Shown here piece after piece: positions 31,486-41,953 of a stretch of 64,000 nucleotides of DNA. The DNA comes from Immersiella caudata (lineage: Eukaryota; Ascomycota; Sordariomycetes; Sordariales; Lasiosphaeriaceae): positions 186,001 to 250,000 of the forward strand of contig JAULSU010000007.1 in assembly GCA_030512335.1 (NCBI GenBank), in the 5' to 3' direction. Position 1 is the stretch's first letter. Each line of letters begins with the position of its first letter. Under the pieces are notes generated by a model, which was not told the origin of the DNA, did no database searches, and worked only from the letters and a program-made list of their open reading frames with translations. The translations under genes were made by a program, and so were the position numbers.

Positions 31486-34344
31486 ATGTCGAACCTACGA
31501 AGGGTGTACGATAGGATCACTGGGAGGTTTCGTTCAGAACGACAAACATGGCTGAACCCGCGAGACTCTATTGGCGATGAGTGGGATGTCGTCAAGGACA
31601 AACGTGGGATCGTCCAGATGACTTGCTGGGACGCTAAAGGGCCAGCGGGGATGCTATGGGAAACGCTCGGCATCGAAATAAGAGATTATATGGCCGACTA
31701 CAGAATGATGCCGGGGGTTCATTTGTCAGAGGATCTCATGTGCGAGTTCATGATGTTTGGACCAACCGAGGACACCGCCACTCCAACCGTCATCTTTCGA
31801 TCTGGTCACACGGCATCCCGACGGCGGGCTGTAAGGGCCGTGTGCAAGAGCAGAATTCTGCACAACTATCCCGGCGTTGAAGTTACTGCCTTGACCCCAC
31901 GAAAGGCTCCGGGGAGTATTGAGCCGCTTGCGGAACAAGAGGACGATGATCCGCTCGGAGAGTTCTATTCAGACAACCCCCACATGGTTTTCGCAGTCCC
32001 CTTAGGGCCGCCAGTTGGTCGAAGACTGTTTGTCACGGATGTTCTGTATGGCGACCTGCCCCAAAACGCGACTGGAGGGCCGCTGTTGCGTGTTGGGGGT
32101 CGATACTTCCAGTTGACAGCAGGACACGTCTTCCAGCAGATGGCTCCTCCTCCGCCGACCACGAGCTTCGACGGTCCACGAATGGAAGATTTGGAACTCG
32201 ACTATTTAGGCAAGCCCGAGGACGAAGACCAAGGCAATGATGAGTCCATGGAGCAGCTGACAATCCCGTTGCTTGGGGTCCACTCGTCGTCCCAGCAGCC
32301 ACTTCCCACACCCGCAGGCACAGGGACGGCGCGAAGCGTATCGGCCATCGAGCCGCAATTTCGAAACCGCCGTTCCGTAAAGATTGGCCGCCCTCTTCAA
32401 CTCCCAGAAGACACCGAGCTCGACTACGCTCTTATCGAGCTCGATCCTCCGCATCACGATGACTTCAACAATGGGCTCAATAGAATCCGTTTTAATCATG
32501 ACTCAGAGGACAGCTGGCTCAACATCGCCAGATATGCAGACGTACGAAGCAAGCCCAAGCACATGATTAAGGCCAAGGCTTGGGTCAAAGCTATGGCCTC
32601 GTTCGACATCCCCACGCCCTACATTTTGGTTGCTGTGTTGACCACCTCATCTGGATTACTGATGGGGAAACTTTGTTCAACGCCTTCTTACCTCCCACTC
32701 TTCAACGATCTCAGACTCCATGAAGTCTTTCCTGTCAGACTTAAAGGCGGGAAAATTGCAAAAGGCGACTCCGGAAGTCCAGTGGTGGACCGAATAAACG
32801 GAAGCTTCTTGGGCCACATTGTAGCTGGGGCTGTGGGTAGCGATGTCGCCTACATGGTCTCGGCGACAGCTATCATCACAGACATTGAGCAAAGACTCGG
32901 ACACTCTGTTGAGTTCAATCCGAAATCCGAAGGCCCTTCGGACCTTGAATCCCCAAAACTACCATGGAAGTCATCCCTTAACCCGAATCGGAAGGCGAGG
33001 GCGCAGCAATGGCACGGGCTCTTCCAAATACGATATGACCTCGGAGCACCTTCCCAGTCCATCGAATTCGGCTCCAAGCTTTCCTTACGTCGCGCGCAAG
33101 CCCTGGGTACCCCAGATAGTACCCTACTGGCCAGGAACGCCAAGCAGACCCGAGGCGCCCAGGGACACCACTCTCCTGGCGCCAACCAAACAACAGGGGA
33201 ATTGGACCGACAGAGCAACTTCGAGGCCTTATTCGGCAGTCTTCCCCTTGAACTTCAACAAGAAATCTTCGGCTACCTAGAAGTCCCCGACATTCTCAAC
33301 CTCCGTCTTATCTCCAAACCCTGGCACAACCTTGTCGCATCCAAAGAGCTTGAAATCGCCTTTTCTTATCTTCGCCAACCGCACATCCCAGCTCTGGCCA
33401 TCCAACTGTTCCCACCCACATCCCCTACTACCGACCTCCTCTACATCTCCGCCCTCTGGCGACGTTACAGCACGGCATGCGGCCTTGCCACGCTAATCTC
33501 CGACTGGCTCACAACCGACATGTTTCTCCAGAAGACACCCGACCAGCGAGCTGAGTTTGGCGAGAGTGAATCCCTGATACGGCGGCGTTTGGTCCCTTTA
33601 GTCATTGCCATGATGCACTTCTTCGAAACATACAGCGCCCTTCGTTTAGACCCATTGACAGCAGACGTCGATCACACCATCCTCGAGAGGCAAATCATGT
33701 CCGACTACGACGACGAAACGTTACTGCAGGTTCATCAGCTCTTCCGCATCTTGATGGCATTCCAGACGAGGAATTTAAGACCGCCATCATACATGTCTAG
33801 GACCGAGAGGTCACTGAGGGGGTATCGTCGATCAGATCCGCCGCCTGAGAATGTACAGATCGCGATGCTGTATATCGGTGGGTTGCAGCAGCTGTTTAGG
33901 TTAGCGAAGATACAGCCATATGAGAAGCGGAGGCAGGCGGTCGATGTCTGGTTTGAAGGCGTGACCAGAGACGTCCCATGCGAAGGAGAGGGATCCACCA
34001 AGCCAACGGAAGAACCCGCGAGTGGACTCAAGGACAAGGGGAAGGCCGTCCTTTTCCCTACAAGCTTGGGTTCGCGGCCCGCGGGGGGCTCGCCATCGGT
34101 TCAGGGGACGCAGGAGATCCTACGAAAACTACCGGTATCAAAGAGCCAAATCTGGGTGTCTACAGCTGAGTCATTGCTGATTGAGCGAGGGAAGATCGAA
34201 AAGGTCCAAGACATCAAGGGGGACGCGGGGGTGTTGCAGGAGCTGATTCTTCGGGATGTTAAGTGGGCGGACATTGCCTTCTTTCGGAGGGGGATGAACG
34301 GCGAGCTGGACACTGATGCTGAGGTTGTGGGCTTAGCTCTATAG
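31486..34344 (+). CDS. Trypsin-fold serine protease-like plus F-box fusion protein
   Basis: Single exon, 952 residues. Residues about 10-150 form an uncharacterised N-terminal module (MSNLRRVYDRITGRFRSERQ ...). A chymotrypsin-like fold follows with all three triad positions: His214 in QLTAGHVF, Asp313 in ELDYALIEL and Ser429 in KGDSGSPVV. Residues about 578-625 are a clear F-box (FGSLPLELQQEIFGYLEVP, then LRLISKPWHNLV). The C-terminal 300 residues are helical without a named domain. An F-box would recruit Skp1 and an SCF ubiquitin ligase; the protease domain could bind or cut a target. The region between the two (490-578) is polar and could contain a missed gene boundary, but the frame is open throughout with no obvious intron. 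Confidence 0.8.
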   Translation: MSNLRRVYDRITGRFRSERQTWLNPRDSIGDEWDVVKDKRGIVQMTCWDAKGPAGMLWETLGIEIRDYMADYRMMPGVHLSEDLMCEFMMFGPTEDTATPTVIFRSGHTASRRRAVRAVCKSRILHNYPGVEVTALTPRKAPGSIEPLAEQEDDDPLGEFYSDNPHMVFAVPLGPPVGRRLFVTDVLYGDLPQNATGGPLLRVGGRYFQLTAGHVFQQMAPPPPTTSFDGPRMEDLELDYLGKPEDEDQGNDESMEQLTIPLLGVHSSSQQPLPTPAGTGTARSVSAIEPQFRNRRSVKIGRPLQLPEDTELDYALIELDPPHHDDFNNGLNRIRFNHDSEDSWLNIARYADVRSKPKHMIKAKAWVKAMASFDIPTPYILVAVLTTSSGLLMGKLCSTPSYLPLFNDLRLHEVFPVRLKGGKIAKGDSGSPVVDRINGSFLGHIVAGAVGSDVAYMVSATAIITDIEQRLGHSVEFNPKSEGPSDLESPKLPWKSSLNPNRKARAQQWHGLFQIRYDLGAPSQSIEFGSKLSLRRAQALGTPDSTLLARNAKQTRGAQGHHSPGANQTTGELDRQSNFEALFGSLPLELQQEIFGYLEVPDILNLRLISKPWHNLVASKELEIAFSYLRQPHIPALAIQLFPPTSPTTDLLYISALWRRYSTACGLATLISDWLTTDMFLQKTPDQRAEFGESESLIRRRLVPLVIAMMHFFETYSALRLDPLTADVDHTILERQIMSDYDDETLLQVHQLFRILMAFQTRNLRPPSYMSRTERSLRGYRRSDPPPENVQIAMLYIGGLQQLFRLAKIQPYEKRRQAVDVWFEGVTRDVPCEGEGSTKPTEEPASGLKDKGKAVLFPTSLGSRPAGGSPSVQGTQEILRKLPVSKSQIWVSTAESLLIERGKIEKVQDIKGDAGVLQELILRDVKWADIAFFRRGMNGELDTDAEVVGLAL

Positions 34345-34423
34345 ATGGCATTTAGTACGCCCGACGTTGGATGAGATTGCAGGTAGACGATGACCTTCAC
34401 AACAGCCGGGACGCGCTTCTTGG

Positions 34424-35718
34424 TCATGCAGCCCATAACATCCATGTCCGGAAGAATGTCCATGTCCGGAAGAATGTCCATGGCGAACCCATACGCCTTG
34501 TCCCTGTCTCTGTTCTTGTCGAAGTGCTCGCCAGCTGCGAACCCCAGTTGGGCGCCCTGCTTGATTGCCGTAGCATCACGACGATTGTCGTAGCATCACG
34601 ACGGTCGCTCCCTTCCCCCTCCTCGAAGGCAGCCTTTACCTTCCCCTGCTGGTCGGTCTTGATCTCTTTGACGTGGACATCATCGTAGGCATGTCCGAAC
34701 GGCCATTTTGCCTCTCTCTTGATACCGAACTTCTCGCGATTGCTAGCCCATTTCTTCAAAACCGACAGAGTGTGGCGCTTCTTTGGAGCGCAACTCCTGG
34801 AACCGCTTGTTCTTCAATATCGACTCCTGGAGCTCTTCATCGCGGAGAGGATCGTTCGAGGGAAGACAGAGTACCCGAAACAGCAGGCTGCAGAAGCTGC
34901 AGTTGTGGCGCTTGGAGTGGAGGTGCTTGAGGTTGATCAGATTCGCGCTTGGCTGGGTGCTGACTTTGATCTGCGTGCACTCGACGGCGGTGTTGCCGAA
35001 TTGCGCAAAGTCGATCTTGCAGCATGTCGAACAGAGGCTGTTCGCTTTAGCAGGCGATTCAGAATCGCTCCAATGCGGGTGCTGCGACCCGTAGGTAGCT
35101 TGAGCGAGGTTGTCGCTCTGCTATGCCGGGGGCTGATGAGGGCGGCGCGGGGGTTGGGTGTGGTGGGGGGCAATCCCAGCGGCGGGCGCAGCGCGTTCGG
35201 CTGCTTTGTTGGCTGGGCGGAGTCTCCTGTATGGCAGCGCTGGCGGGCTCGGAGCTAGTTGGTTCCGGCGCCGCGGGCGGTATTGGCGGGACTGCGGTCG
35301 CTGTGGGGGCGGATGCGGGGCCTGGCGCTGGACTACTGTCTCTTGCTGATATTCGGTCGAGTTTTGTGGAGGAGTTTCGGGCGCTTTGGGTAACTGTCGC
35401 CCTGGTCGGAAGTGTCGGTTTCTTTGGTGGAGGTGGGGGCGGGGCTCTTCGGTGGACAGGGGTTCCAGGGTTCTGCGCTCCATTTGGAACGCCTTGTTGT
35501 GCAAACAGTGCTACACGCTCTTGAAACTTTTTTATTCTAACATCGCTCTCAGTGACTTTCATGGATCCTGGAATTGCGCGCTTGTTTTCGATTTGCGCAG
35601 CCGTACGACACAGCCGCGGCTTCTTGGCTGCCAGCCACTGGTATGTGGAATATTTTGGACGCAAAAAAGGACAAACAGCATCGATAGCTTCCATATGGAC
35701 AGGACAGTGGTGTTCCAA
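34424..35718 (-). pseudogene. HET-like gene remnant with frameshift
   Basis: Three coding-like pieces on the minus strand do not join into one frame. A Pro-rich piece (about 35150-35718, with KKFQERVALFAQQG) comes first. A piece at about 34760-35110 reads LCSTCCKIDFAQFGN ... LHSKRHNCSFCSLLFRVL, which resembles the Cys-rich lead-in of many fungal heterokaryon-incompatibility (HET) proteins, and ends at a stop after EEMG. A third piece in another frame reads KKWASNREKFGIKREAKWPF and looks like its continuation. The HET catalytic core itself is missing and the 3' end abuts the trypsin/F-box gene. An intact gene with unusual introns is possible but less likely. Confidence 0.45.
34430..34485. repeat. 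18-bp tandem repeat, about 2.5 copies
   Basis: Unit TCCATGTCCGGAAGAATG, in the 3' part of the HET-like remnant; it encodes a repeated Arg-Thr-Trp-Thr-Phe-Phe on the minus strand. A second short duplication (AGCATCACGACG) lies at about 34573-34603. Confidence 0.7.
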
Positions 35719-36083
35719 GTGTTGTTGCTATGTTGCTATTGTGGCTGGTGTCCATGTCCGCGCTGCTGGTCTTCCGCAAAACCCGACGTCAAGAAAGCGG
35801 GGCGTTGAGGCGGAATGCAGCCAGACCGCAAACGATTTGCCTGAGTTATCTCCCAGAAAATCTGTCCACCGCAGCAGAAAACGTTGGGGGCGGATAAACA
35901 CCAGCAGACCTCTCGCCATCCTGAGACTCGTTATCGATCCTAGGGTATTGCAACAGCACAAACTGACCAATGACATGTCCCGGACTTGGCTTCAGCGGGG
36001 ACGCCAAGCCACCTGAGAAACACCAGCCAAACAGTGCCAGGCAGCAACAACCCCGCCTCTTCACCCCCTTTCCTCAGCCCACA
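35719..36083. other. Intergenic, promoter of the phosphoesterase
   Basis: 365 bp without a supported gene. Confidence 0.4.
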
Positions 36084-36893
36084 ATGTCGATCCAGATCGT
36101 ATCCGACCTCCACCTGGAAGTCCCCATGGGCTATGACATCTTCACTATCCCCCCTCGAGCGCCTTATCTTGCTCTCCTCGGCGACATCGGCAACGTCGCC
36201 AAACACAAGACCGACTTCCTCGGCTTTCTCCGACTCCAGCTCCGCCAGTTCCGCGCTGTTCTCTTCGTCCCTGGTAACCATGAAGCGTATGGCTCTACTT
36301 GGCAGGAGACACAACTCATCTTGTGCGACTTTGAGAGTGAGGTCCGAGCCGACCCTTCCCTTGGCGAGTTCGTGCTGCTTGACCATGCCACGTTTCGCAT
36401 CCCGGACATCTCCCGCAAGATTGTTTTCTTGGGGTGCAGTCTCTTCTCTTTTGTCCCGCCGGAGAGTGAGCGGGATGTCGAGATCAGGTTGAATGACTTT
36501 TCGAACATCGGGGGCTGGAGCGTTGAGGCGCACAATGCCGCGCACAAGCGAAGCCTTGACTGGTTGAACGCGCGCGTCGCGGAGCTAGAGCAGGAAGAGG
36601 ATGTGAAGATGGTGATCTTGACGCATTGGAGCCCGTCCCTAGATCCGCGCGCGACGGAAGCCCGGCACAGAGGGGGCCCTATCAGCAGCGCGTTTTCGAC
36701 GGACTTGTCAGGGGAGAGGTGCTTCCGCAGTGGAAAGGTGAATGTCTGGGCTTTCGGGCACACCCACTACAACGTTGACTTTTCGGTGGAGAGGGATGGG
36801 GGCGCCGGGCCATTGAGGTTGATTACGAACCAGAGGGGATATTACTTTGCGCAGGCGAAGGGCTTCGAGGTAGAGAAAACTATTGAGCTGTGA
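36084..36893 (+). CDS. Calcineurin-like metallophosphoesterase
   Basis: 269 residues from the Met at 36084; 38 upstream codons are open but lack conservation. Metal-binding motifs in order: SDLHLE (10), LGDIGN, GNHEAYGS, THWSPS and GHTHYN, the full five-block signature of the calcineurin-like fold with two metal ions. No signal peptide. Fungi carry several such short cytosolic proteins; substrates (nucleotides, lipids, proteins) are not predictable from sequence. Confidence 0.88.
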   Translation: MSIQIVSDLHLEVPMGYDIFTIPPRAPYLALLGDIGNVAKHKTDFLGFLRLQLRQFRAVLFVPGNHEAYGSTWQETQLILCDFESEVRADPSLGEFVLLDHATFRIPDISRKIVFLGCSLFSFVPPESERDVEIRLNDFSNIGGWSVEAHNAAHKRSLDWLNARVAELEQEEDVKMVILTHWSPSLDPRATEARHRGGPISSAFSTDLSGERCFRSGKVNVWAFGHTHYNVDFSVERDGGAGPLRLITNQRGYYFAQAKGFEVEKTIEL

Positions 36894-37114
36894 GATGTTT
36901 GATACAACCAAGGGGTTTCTAAAACAATCCGTGACACTCCGGGGTCTTTTTGTACGCTGCGGTGGTGAACAAGCATGTCCCCCATCTCTTTGTGTGTCGC
37001 GTGGCACGCCCACTCGAGCAAATACACAGCGACATCGTCCTCCCGCGCCCCCTCACTTTCCGTCTCTCAATCTCCCGCATCCTATCATACAGACCGCGCA
37101 ATGCCAAAAACTGC

Positions 37115-37610
37115 CTAGAAACCTCTCCTCGGCGCGCCAGGAGCCTTCCCAAAAGCCAGCGCCGCCCATCCAGCCATGAGGAACAGCCCACCAAGAGGCG
37201 TCACCGGTCCCAGGAAACGAAACTTCTCCGCATTGAGCGTCAGCGCGTAGATACTCCCGCTAAAAAGCGTCATCCCGGCGGTGAAGCAGCCGGCTGCGAC
37301 GGGGTGATCGCGCGCGACGAGGAGCGCGACTGCGTGGACGAGCTGCAGACAGTTAGCTAAGGCTCTAGAATGAGGGAGAGACGGCGCGCACCTGGTAATG
37401 TGCAGCAGTCGACCAGTTCGCGATCTTGGCTGGGTCCGAGATGTGCTTCTTCAGGCCGTGAGCGCCGAATGCGCCGAGCATGACGGCCGTGGCGCCGTAA
37501 ATGGCGCCGACCTTCCAGAACGTCTCCGGGTCGGGCATGGCGGTGGGTTGTCTTGGGTTGGGGATAACTGCGATGAGCGGGGTGTCTTCGTTTGTCTGAT
37601 CGTTGGACAT
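37115..37610 (-). CDS. DUF423 membrane protein (YgdD/TMEM256-like)
   Basis: Exons 37392-37610 and 37115-37342 around a 49-bp intron (GTGCGC..GCAG, branch GCTAAC), 148 residues. From about residue 30: FWKVGAIYGATAVMLGAFGA and HGLKKH, then after the junction LVHAVALLVA, GMTLFSGSIYALTL and PLGGLFLMAGWAALAF. These give four hydrophobic helices and the G-AFGAH motif of DUF423. Small integral membrane proteins of unknown function, conserved from bacteria to fungi. The N-terminal 30 residues are a polar extension. Confidence 0.85.
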
Positions 37611-38095
37611 TTGCGGAAAGCAGGAAGGGGCGCGCGGCGCTTGGGTGTCGTCGGGGTGATGATGACGTTTGGAGGTGGGAAGAGACGTCGTCGAAATAAG
37701 CGCGGTGGGGAGTTGACATTAGCGAGGCGTGGGGCGGGTCACGGGAAGAAGCCAAGCCAAGCGGGGGCAGCATCTCAATTTGGACGACTGCGACTAAAAT
37801 ACAACCACCAGCCAGGCATGAATTCCCAAGCGTTTCTGTACTCCTGACTCCCATACGACCCAGCCAAGGCCAATTGACTCGATCGGTGTCCAGGGGATTG
37901 CCCTCATCAACACTCGTCAGAATCTCCCCTCTAGCACAATCATCCTAGGCCCGAAAGCCCAGCCCCAAGTATGCTCTCCCATCTCCCTGCCTTCATGTTC
38001 TCAGCCGCCCACAGTCGAATGCCCTAGTTCTTCATGTCCGAAACGATTGCAGCCGAATGAGTGCACAACGCAATCACAAGCGACTTCTGCAGAGG
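37611..38095. other. Intergenic, no gene seen
   Basis: 485 bp upstream of the DUF423 gene without a recognisable feature. Confidence 0.4.
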
Positions 38096-38325
38096 TCAAA
38101 CAACGCACTCATCCCCACTAGGCCCAGCCTGTCCCCCCTGTTGCTGACGACGGGCAAGTTCGACCAAAAGGCCCCTCAAATGGTTGACCTTTTTCTCCAA
38201 GGCTACACTCTCAGCGCGAAGCGTATCATTTTCGGCAGTGGTCTTATTATACATCATGTCTTGGGTCTCGAGCTTCTTGTTCTCGCGGCTGCGTTGACGC
38301 CACCGGCCAAGAGGCTGGGCTCCTA
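38096..38325 (-). CDS. Coiled-coil exon, leucine-zipper-like
   Basis: An open frame ending at 38096 reads RWRQRSRENKKLETQ, then a heptad run (NDTLRAESVALEKKVNHLRG) and a Gln/Gly-rich tail. A basic stretch followed by heptads recalls bZIP, but the invariant Asn and spacing are not convincing. It must be a 3' exon: a likely acceptor (GCGTAG) lies near 38325, and upstream exons (toward 38500, with a Gln-rich MIEQQAQQQL start) are uncertain. It resembles the other small coiled-coil genes to its right. Confidence 0.4.
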
Positions 38326-38805
38326 CGCAAAGTCAGAGACGGTGCTCGAAGGACGAGGGGTCGCGGCTGGAAGCCTTGTTGCAAGCATTGCCTTTTTGAC
38401 GCTGTGAGTAGGTAAAAGCGAGATATTTGCCAGATAATGGAAGGGGAGAAACCGACTAGCTGTGGGGCTAGTTGCTGTTGCGCTTGTTGTTCTATCATTT
38501 TTTTTTACATGAATGATGTGGTCGAGGGTACAACAAGGCCGTGGGCTGTGCGGATGTGCAGAGTAAACGAGTAAATTGACGCAGAAACGCAACAGACACC
38601 ACAAACAGGGCTATCAAGTACGTAGATGTCAACACGTCCCGATGGAGCCTCAGACACTCTTCTGGCTATTACTGCGGCTCGTCCTTTCAACGAGAACAGC
38701 GTCAATTACCCCAACCCTACCATCAAAGGCTTCGACAACTCGACAACCATGCAGCGCTACTCCTTAGACCGAATCAACTTAGCCCTCCGTACATTCTCCC
38801 AGGAC

Positions 38806-39711
38806 CTACACGGCGACGGTGATGCATTTCTCGGCTGAGTCATATCCCGCGTTGATCGCATGGCCACGCTCCGCGGACTCAATCTTGCTGTTGTCGTTGT
38901 TGTTCTCGTTCTGTTCGGCTTGGCTCTGCCCGGCTTGGCCGCCTTCCTTCAAGTCGTCGTCCTGGTGGTCGATGTAAGTTTTGACCTCGCTCCTCTGGTG
39001 AACCAACTTGTCGACGATTGCCTTGAGAGACTCCACCTCTGAAGTCAGGTACAAGTTCTTGTTGTGCAATGTGTCGCAGACGGTGGATATCGTCTCATTC
39101 TGAGAAATGACAGCACGAATCTGGAGCTTCAGCTCGCGATTCTCTTTGGCCACCAGATCAAGCTTCTCGCTCAGCTTGCTGATCTCCTCGGTCGTCTTCT
39201 TCCGCTCCTCATGCAGGGTGCGGATCTCTCTGCGAAAGGTTTCCTCGCTGCCATTGAGACGCTGGATACTGTCAACGTGGCCGTTGGCGATGCGGGTAGT
39301 GGATCTGATCGAGACGGAGTGCATGGTGGTCTTCTTTGTCAACTAGAGCGGGAAAGCGATTGTCAGCGTGAAGCAAAGCAAGGGTGTGTGTGAGAAGACG
39401 GAATAGGATTGTACCTTGTCGATTGTTTCATGGACTAGCTTGAGCTTGGCCGCCATCGCGTCAGCACCAGCCGGAGCTGCCTTGGTGGTCGCGTCGGCAG
39501 ATGCGGTGGTCTCCATGTTGGAATTGGGGTTAGCGGTCGGGTTGCTTTTGGTCGAGACATCATCGCCGGGGTGATTGCTAGCGCGGCGCTCTGAATTATG
39601 GTAAGTAAAATAGCAGGTATTCTCAGGAATCAGGTGGAGCGGCTCACTCTGAGGCTGATCGTTGCCGTAATCAAACGCGCGCTTGCCCAAAATATTGGGA
39701 CCGCTTGCCAT
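38806..39711 (-). CDS. Coiled-coil protein (3 exons)
   Basis: Exons 39648-39711, 39415-39590 and 38806-39342 (introns 57 and 72 bp; donors GTGAGC and GTACAA, acceptors TTCAG and TCTAG), 258 residues. The first intron is a multiple of three and could be read through. The N-terminal part is polar and Thr/Ala-rich; residues about 80-200 form a long coiled coil (HEERKKTTEEISKLSEKLDL, KENRELKLQIRAVISQNETI). The C-terminus is acidic and Asn/Gln-rich. No known domain; the predicted character is that of a small nuclear or cytosolic scaffold. It belongs to a series of similar minus-strand genes from 38 to 44 kb. Confidence 0.65.
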
Positions 39712-40553
39712 TTTGACGTGAACCAAGGTCGTCAAGAATCAAGACTTTGCGGAATTTTGGTCCAAGGAGCTTGAGGCAGCCAGGTGTTATAGAGAGGTGG
39801 GAGAAGGTGCAGCGAAGAAGATGAACTGCAAATATAAACAACGACCGTGGGTTGGAAGTGAGATGGTGGTACCAGGCAGATGCAGGTGCAGTAGTTGTTC
39901 GGGTGGGGTGGGGTGAAGGACGAAGGGAGCGAGAGAAACCTCCACCGAAAGTCGCCACGAGGCAGGTGAATTCAGTATGGTACCACCCGCATGTTTGGAC
40001 GATTTTCCATCCTAAACCGGCGGTATAGTCCATCTCCCTCGAGAGGGTTGTCAACTCAACCTCCATCCGTGCCATCCATGGTCTTCATGAGAAGACACCC
40101 GATTGTCAGAGGGTCATGAGAGCGTTTCATAGCATAACGGAAAGCCGTTGGCAAGCGATGGAAGGAAAAATAGGGTTGCAGAGACAATCGTTGGTATATA
40201 GTTATCTATCCCGTTAAATTCGAGGAGCTTTACACGGGGATGTCGACCACGCACGACTCACTAGGTACCTCCCATTATTCTTCCTGTCTCACTGATACCA
40301 TCCACTACCTCCTCTATGAGGCATGGGCTTGTCTGATACCGTCCATCTGGGTCCGCTGAACTGTCCTGAAGCTGCCGATCGCAGCACAAACAAGCGCAAT
40401 TTCCCTCCTCTGCCGAACCCTCCGCCGTGTCGGCCTCTTCACTGGCTTCCTCCACGGCATTGGTAGTGTGCTGATTGTGCTCTATTGTGTAGAGCTCTGC
40501 AAACGCCTCAGCGACAGCCCCAGCGGCGACTTTGGCGGCAGTCTCAGCAGCAA

Positions 40554-40608
40554 TGGTCTCGATATAGGCGATGGTCTCGATATAGTCGATGGTCTCGATA
40601 GCCGATGG
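40554..40608. repeat. 18-bp tandem repeat, about 3 copies
   Basis: Unit close to GGTCTCGATATAGGCGAT on the plus strand. On the minus strand it encodes a repeated hexapeptide Ile-Glu-Thr-Ile-Ala/Asp-Tyr in frame with the C-terminal extension of the small acidic gene. Confidence 0.75.
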
Positions 40609-40609
40609 T

Positions 40610-40937
40610 CTAGGGGTTCGTGGTGGTGGCGAGGTCGACAAGCTTGGCGACAAGGGCCCGAAGCTCCTCGTCGGTCAGATTCACGTTGGCCTCGGGCGTC
40701 TTTTCGGGTCAGCGGGACTGTTTTCTCTGGCAAACGTTACAGGCTCAGTGGCGGAATGGGTGACCTACAGAAGTACCGACGTCTTCAGAGCCGTCCAACT
40801 GATCAGCATTGTCCTCGATGTGCTCGCTGCCTTTGACGTGCTCTGTGTTGAATCGAGTTAGACAAGGCAGTTAGTATTGAATGGGAATGCTGAAGCCTAC
40901 CGGGCGAGTTGACACAATCGCCAAATGGCGCGGTCAT
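40610..40937 (-). CDS. Small acidic protein, multi-exon (model uncertain)
   Basis: Exons 40901-40937, 40769-40842 and 40610-40699 give 66 residues (MTAPFGDCVNSPG, EHVKGSEHIEDN, LTDEELRALVAKLVDLATT). Donors GTAGGC and GTAGGT are good; the last acceptor AAAAG is weak. In the next frame the sequence continues as a 110-codon open stretch to 40261 with ETIDYIETIAYIETIA and a Cys-rich CACLCCD motif, so the true 3' end may be there through a splice or a frameshift in the repeat. Function unknown. Confidence 0.4.
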
Positions 40938-41012
40938 GGTTGCTGCGGTAGTTTTGGGTCGGAAACAGCAGAGAAAGAACGCCAGTGTCTGGAAAGAAGA
41001 AGTGAGTAGAAG

Positions 41013-41953
41013 GTCGATTGAGGGTCGGGAACTCTAGGATCAGCAGCAGATGAAGTGAGAGGTGTAGCGAGGGCTGGCTCTAGGGTATCGGATAGCGTGC
41101 CGTAAAGGCGGGGTGATGTGGTCGGAGGCGATGGTGGCGACGAAGATGAAGGCGGAGATGATGATGAGTGGGACAATGTCCGTGATATCAGGGCGATGGA
41201 CGACCTGCAAGGAAGCACCGGTGGCTCGCCTTTAACAAGCTGGCGAGTTGAGATTGTGGTGTGGAGGTGAGAAAGAAAGGAATGGAGGAAGCAGGGAAAT
41301 GACGAGGGCTGGCGTGCCCCGCTAGTGGCCGTGACCACTTTTTGTGCCAAGTGAATGAAGCCCACCCTTAGTGACCTGCCCTAAAGATCAGGACCCTGGC
41401 GTTTCCAGGACCACCGGCAAGATTTCGAGCGCAACCTGGCGAGGCGCTAGGTTAGATAATTCTATTGTCGACGTTGGTGCCTTTGTTCCTCCTTGTCCCC
41501 CCATCGCCGGGAGGTATTTTGGCAGCGAACCGCCTTCGGTCCACCGCAATGAGACAAAGGAACAATGGAATAGCAGCAATGAAGCATTGCCACCTATCGC
41601 AACGCTATCTCCTTTGCCCCCTGGTTTTGTTCATGTTCACCCTGGGATAAACATCGAGTTGAAGTACACGAAGAAGTAAGAAGAGAAGAGCAGGTGGCGA
41701 GACGAAAAAGAGGTTGCCCAGGGCGTTTACAGCCCTCTTATGAAATGGAAGACGAGGAACACCTCCACCCATCTGGACGTAGCCTCAGCTGAACCCGGAG
41801 CGATCTGCAGCAAACCCAGAGCAAACACCCGCCTTATGCACCCCTCCCATGCCATTAATGCTGCTGCATCAACCGGACACTTCCAACATGATGTGACCTC
41901 TGCAAGCCAATGTGATATAATCCCCTCAAGATTCCCAACACTCGACCAACGGC
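41013..41953. other. No gene supported
   Basis: 0.94 kb between two small coiled-coil genes. Open frames (for example 40934-41365 minus) are Ser/Pro-rich and lack domains. Confidence 0.4.

Noticed and set aside
38096..38325. bZIP transcription factor
   Set aside because: Basic and heptad stretches are present, but the invariant Asn/Arg spacing is missing; kept only as a coiled-coil exon.
38626..38838. 70-residue plus-strand protein
   Set aside because: Plausible composition, but no homology signal and it sits at the 3' end of the coiled-coil gene; too weak to list as a gene.
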